Source: Clytia hemisphaerica
Taxonomy: Eukaryota; Cnidaria; Hydrozoa; Leptothecata; Clytiidae
Reading direction: 5' to 3'
Assembly: GCA_902728285.1 (NCBI GenBank)
Contig: CACVBU010000590.1
Coordinates: forward strand, 461,897-525,896
Length of the DNA stretch: 64,000 nt
Positions 60,073 to 64,000 of this stretch are shown one piece after another. Each line of letters begins with the position of its first letter. Positions within the stretch are counted from its first letter, which is position 1. The translations under genes were made by a program, and so were the position numbers. The notes under the pieces are model-generated. The model saw only the letters and a program-made list of their open reading frames with translations, was not told the DNA's origin and searched no databases.

Positions 60073-60784
60073 CTAGGATAAGTGAGTTTCTATTTCACCT
60101 AACTTAAGATGGCGCAGAACTTTTTGATAAATTTTATACGCAGTATCCTCTTGACTATTGTTTATTAGGCAAAGTAGCAATAGAGAAATGTTGAAATATA
60201 GCAGCCAATGAAAAAAAACAAGCTATTTTTGATTGGTTACCTTGTGGATTTATTCACTGCGTATGTCCATATATTTTGCCTACAATCTAAGATGTCTGCG
60301 ACATTATTAGAAAAGGTCTATTTAGTGAATAATTAATCATGACATATACAGTATCGTTATAACAAAGAAACTAGGAGAAAAAAACAAACAAACAGGAGAT
60401 GTGAAAATCAGAAAGATAATGATACCATAACTTTTTAAATATATTTTTGAGAGGCTTTTCCAGCTTTTTCTTAAATTTTATTAAGTTATTAAGCTGCATG
60501 AATTCTTCAAGTATGTATTTTTTTATAATGGAATATAATTTTTTTTTTCAAGCAAACGCCTCAATCAATCATCAATCAATCAATCAATCAATAATTAAAT
60601 CAATCAATTATTCCTGATTATTTTTAAATGTTTAATCTTCAAAGCATTAAAGCTTTATAAGTGCATGACATGATCTTTATGTGGGGGCATTTAGTGAAAG
60701 CTATGACTAGTTTATTTATATTCCGAGGGCGTATTGGCGGCCGCCCACAGGCCATTCTCGCGGGCCATCCTATAATATCTATCC

Positions 60785-61338
60785 TAGCCTGGGAATCCAA
60801 GCGTTAAACTTTTTTCACAGTCTAGTTTATGATATTTTTGCTGCTGGTTTAACGCTTGGCGCAGGTAACTCGCCTGCAGGGAGATTTTTCCCTGCGATGC
60901 AGGTTCGGCCTGATTGACCAGCTTTCGGCGAATTACTTAGCAGTACTTTCGCGCGCATTTTGATTATTTCGATGCGCGCGCATAATTTATGGAAAAAGCT
61001 GAAAACAAAGGAAAACAAATGAAAATGAAAACATAGATTCATTTTAAAACAAAATGGCTGTTGGCTGGAAGTCTAAATACATGTGGCTGATGTTTTTATT
61101 TTGCTTTTTAGTAGCTTTGAAAGTCTTTATAGATTGTGGAGGAGTTTTATGGTAAGTTGATTATGTGTGTTTGCCTGGGTTTCCAAAGTTCAGAAACTCT
61201 GTCAACAAGGGTTCACACACAGACTGTTTATAACATTCTGTGTCAGACTAATCTACCTGCACCAAGCTCTATAATTTTAGAAGTGAGGTGAGGTATTTTT
61301 TGTTTTTTCTAAAATTATGAGCTTGGATTCCCAGGCTA
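60785..61338. mobile_element. Family C MITE, copy 2, inside family A copy 2
   Basis: The 554 bp copy has ends TAGCCTGGGAATCCAAGC on both sides and the 9 bp duplication TATCTATCC (60776-60784 and 61339-61347). It is very similar to copy 1 along its length. Confidence 0.9.
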
Positions 61339-61824
61339 TATCTATCCCATCGTTTGATTAAACAACCTTGTAATTTTCTGAAAGGTAAAGAAAAGTAGAA
61401 TCAATCCGACACAACCATCGAACCACATCGAACTTAAATCGAACTCATCAAACATCAATCGAACTTCATCGAACAAAGAAAACTCATCAAACTAAATCGA
61501 ACTTATCAAGAAATTTTCGTAAAGTTCGATAGCTGTTCGATCGGGTTCGGTAATCGAACAGCTATCGTTCGATTTTGTTCGATAAAGTTCGATGGTTCGA
61601 TAACGAAAATCAGTTCGATAGGGTTCGGTTGACACCGCCTGGTCATATGTTTTTTTTGACTCGTCGAACAAAATTGTTGTCGGAATACTGACGCATTCGT
61701 CAAATCCAACGTCAGACATTTTTACTGTCGGACTAGAAAGTGTCGGACTACTGACGACCTCCCGTGTCAGGTATATATATACAGGGGGAAATTTTGGTCA
61801 AAGATTGGTTTCGATTGACTTCCA

Positions 61825-62575
61825 TTTGGGTCCAGCATGTCAATCAAACTGTATGATTATCGAACTAATCGAACTTTATGGAACGATAGGTGTCAAGAAA
61901 TTTCGGTAAAGTTTGATTACGTTTGATTTATTTCGATCACGACTTGATTTAGTTCGATAGGTTCGATTGTTGTTTCAATAATTTTGATAGCCTGGGAATC
62001 CAAGCGTCAAACTCGGTTCACTGTCTAGATTTTGATTTTATGTTTATAGTTTGACGCTTGGAACAGGTAACTCGTTTGCAGTCAATTTTTTGACCGCAAT
62101 GCAAGTCTAATCTGATTGGTCAGCGGTAGCCCAATGAGAACCAATAATCCAACTTTTTTTTTGCGCACATTTTTGACGAAGTCACTACGCGTGTGCATAA
62201 TTTATGGGAAAAACTGACTCAGCAGAATAATCAAAACAAACTTCTTCATAATCTTAACCCAAAAAAAAAGATGGCTGCTTGTTGCTGAAAGACTCATATG
62301 TCACATGGCTGATGTTTTTAGCTTGTTTTGATAGTTTTCATGTTTGTAAAGTTTGTCAAAGAGGTTTCATGTTAGTTAATTTATGCATGTCTGCCCTGGG
62401 TATCCAAGTTTTAGGAGAGTTTGTCAACAGGGGTTCACTCACAGACTGTGACAATCAAACTGTACCATGCTGATTTTACCTGCACCAAGCTCTGAATTTC
62501 AGAACTTATTAGAGCTTGGATTCCCAGGGGCTATAATTTTGATCAAAGTTCGATACGTTGGATTTTCTTTTGACT
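61825..62575. mobile_element. Decayed family A-like segment hosting a MITE
   Basis: TCCAGCATGTCAATCAAACT and following ATCGAACTAATCGAACTTTA resemble the left end of family A. GTTCGATACGTTGG near 62550 could be the right end. No duplication is visible. It is split by the family C MITE at 61988. Confidence 0.45.
61988..62533. mobile_element. Family C MITE, copy 3
   Basis: TAGCCTGGGAATCCAAGC ends (two extra G before the right CTA) are flanked by TAATTTTGA (61979-61987 and 62534-62542). It is more diverged than copies 1 and 2 but the same length (546 bp). A 64-codon frame in it is chance. Confidence 0.88.
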
Positions 62576-62660
62576 GCTTTTAGCTTTCCACTCTCTGTCC
62601 ACACTCCTACAACGTTATTTACCTCTTTCTCAGCCAATCAGATCTAGAATCAACTAAAAA

Positions 62661-64000
62661 AATGAATGATGAAGAATTGGATCAGATTAGAAATATCGTT
62701 CGCGAAGAAATGGCGACACAAACCTCACACAATCCTCCACACCAACTGGGAGGATTCCAAACCTTATAAACAGAACTAGAAGCATGATTCAAGCTGCAAG
62801 CAACTTTCAGTATGCACAAATACATTGAACACAAACTCCATCTCCTGCTAGGCAAACAAATCCTCATCGAGACAGGATATCTTTTGGATCCCTCTAAGGA
62901 AAAAAATCTGAAATTAAAATCATCCCAGTTGTACTTGCTGTATTGAAATATAAAAAAGATGAATATCCTTAACATCTGATTTGCTTTTTGCTAAGTGAAT
63001 GCACATAAATTTGACGACCGCTATGAATGAGTCTGAAATCAGAATTGCCATCAAAAGTGCCATGGAAGCAAGCTGCCCTTTGTTTCAAAGGATGATTTTA
63101 AGTTGTGAAAGGTATTATAAGAGAGTAATAGTACCAACAACTTCTGCCGATTATAGCTTCGCGTATCCCGCAGGTGAAAAAACTAATGGGTAGTGGAAAG
63201 CTGTATATTCAATTGAAATTTCAACTTTCACCACCGGAGTCAGGAGATGAGTATACGGATGATGATTCAGTAAGCTGCCACAAGCTCTCTTTCCTCGTGC
63301 ATCAACATCTTTTGGACCGTCAACCTCCACCTCGTCACTGTCTGGCACCTCACCGTCTAGACCTTCTACCTCCTCATCGTCTGGACCCTCCACCTCCTCA
63401 GCTTCTGGACCCTCCACCTCCTCAGCTTCTGGACCCTCCACCTCCTCAGCTTCTGGACCCTCCACCTCCTCGCCATCTGGACCCTCCACCTCCTCGCCAT
63501 CTGGACCCTCCACCTCCTCGCCATTTGGACCCTCCACCTCCTCGCCGTCTGGACCCTCGACATCCTCACTGTATGGACCCTCATCATCCTCATCTGAATC
63601 AAGTTATCTCTACTGTTAAGACAATTCAGAAATATTTCCATGGCTGTCTGAAAATTTGTATACAATTTATGTCCACTCACGCAGTGATGTCAATGAATTG
63701 CTTAACCATTATTAACATTGAGTCCTCAAAAACTTTTATCGTGTCAAATTGAGTGCAATCCAAAGCAGCGAATTGTTGTAGACAAAGAATTTATCGTAGA
63801 GGAATGTATATCTTCATACAAACCCAAATTTTGACAAAAATTTCCGTTAAGATTGTTTTCCGTGGTGAGCCGGGAGTGGAGGCAGGAGGGCTCCTTCGGG
63901 AATTCTACTCACTTTTTTTTTGAAAAATTTGTACTGATAGAGCTTTTGAATCTATTTGAGGGAGATGGTTTCAGCTCTTAGTCCCAAGTCAAACTTCAAC
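62661..64000 (+). pseudogene. Decayed HECT-type E3 ligase gene, runs off the window
   Basis: HECT ligases pass ubiquitin from a catalytic Cys to substrates. The only clear domain evidence is FRGEPGVEAGGLLREFYS (about 63855-63910), matching the start of the HECT N-lobe (GEPGVDAGG, REFF). It is followed, after frame changes, by EKF, TDRAFESI and FEGDGF. Upstream pieces in various frames may belong: MNDEELDQIRNIVREEMATQ (62661), MNESEIRIAIKSAMEAS (63023) and a Ser/Pro repeat. At least three frameshifts are needed to join them, several at homopolymers, so either it is a pseudogene or the sequence has length errors. The catalytic Cys would be beyond 64000. Confidence 0.5.
63345..63592. repeat. 24 bp minisatellite, about ten copies
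   Basis: CCACCTCCTCAGCTTCTGGA plus CCCT is repeated, with variants at the GCTTCT position (GCCATCT, TCGTCT). Because 24 is a multiple of 3, several frames stay open: GPSTSSAS and LDPPPPQL on the plus strand and EGPEAEEV on the minus. The GPSTSS frame fits best with the flanking gene remnant and reads as a low-complexity linker. Confidence 0.92.

Larger units (their letters stand above)
58460..61642. mobile_element. Family A transposon, copy 2, inside element B
   Basis: The ends CCAGGCGGTGTCAATCGAAC and (inverted) CCAGGCGGTGTCAACCGAAC are flanked by the 6 bp TCATAT (58454-58459 and 61643-61648). About 200 bases at each end are dense in TCGAAC/GTTCGA words that also pair with each other. The interior has no recognisable transposase and contains a family C MITE. 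Same family as 4571-7919. Confidence 0.85.
58056..61763. mobile_element. Element B, outermost of three nested transposons
   Basis: The ends GGGTGCATGTCACTAGTCCG and (inverted) GGGAGGTCGTCAGTAGTCCG match at 20 of the first 25 bases. They are flanked by the 8 bp GTGTCAGG (58048-58055 and 61764-61771). AGTCCGACA repeats lie just inside each end. Without the family A insertion, B would be only about 520 bp, a MITE. An 8 bp duplication fits hAT and some other superfamilies. Confidence 0.8.

Noticed and set aside
63174..63752. 192-codon Pro/Leu-rich protein on the plus strand and two long frames on the minus strand
   Set aside because: All owe their length to the 24 bp minisatellite, whose unit is a multiple of three. 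Only the GPSTSS frame fits the neighbouring gene remnant.

Overview
This is AT-rich animal nuclear DNA. Its genes are split by GT-AG introns, and about half of the sequence is degraded transposable elements. The actin, the SRF-type CArG boxes in front of it, a BCL-2-type BH3 motif and the mix of Penelope-like, Tigger, Helentron-like and tRNA-SINE elements fit an early-branching aquatic metazoan, cnidarian-like. That placement is inference, not proof.

Four genes can be supported well. (1) A complete actin gene on the minus strand (1806-3670, two coding exons, 376 aa) with a TATA-like box and two perfect CArG boxes upstream. (2) RNASEH2C on the plus strand (10784-14835, five exons, 154 aa), the small third subunit of RNase H2. 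(3) The 3' part of BTAF1/Mot1 on the minus strand (24159-41353, 14 exons, 585 in-frame codons), carrying the whole Snf2 ATPase; its HEAT-repeat N-terminal part is not recognisable in the remaining 22 kb. (4) An intronless ORF on the plus strand (26859-27293) with its own TATA box and a textbook BH3 motif, lying antisense inside the 7.2 kb intron of BTAF1. It is a candidate pro-apoptotic BH3-only gene.

The rest is mobile DNA. 1-9 kb: a tandem repeat, a 716 bp MITE, then nested inverted-repeat elements at 4.57-7.92 kb and a tRNA-derived SINE at 8.5 kb. 9-24 kb: RNASEH2C with small foldback elements, then a broken non-LTR reverse transcriptase lying between 75 bp inverted repeats (18.88-21.68 kb). 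24-41 kb: BTAF1, with a Tigger remnant, a 5'-truncated LINE with a poly(A) tail and several MITEs in its introns. 42-45 kb: mostly unassigned, with one possible exon. 45.4-50.8 kb: a Penelope-like element with an inverted tail, broken by a Helentron-like insertion carrying seven 172 bp repeats. 51.4-53.7 kb: a DDE integrase-like gene, a LINE protein remnant and a MITE. 53.8-57.5 kb: a foldback element whose long inverted arms are arrays of about 123 bp repeats. 58.0-61.8 kb: three elements nested in each other, each with its own target-site duplication (8, 6 and 9 bp). 62.6-64 kb: a decayed HECT-type gene with a 24 bp minisatellite.

No operon-like organisation is present. Actin, RNASEH2C, BTAF1 and the BH3 candidate are independent host genes. 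The recurring theme is serial insertion of non-autonomous DNA transposons into one another, with clean target-site duplications that let the order of events be read.
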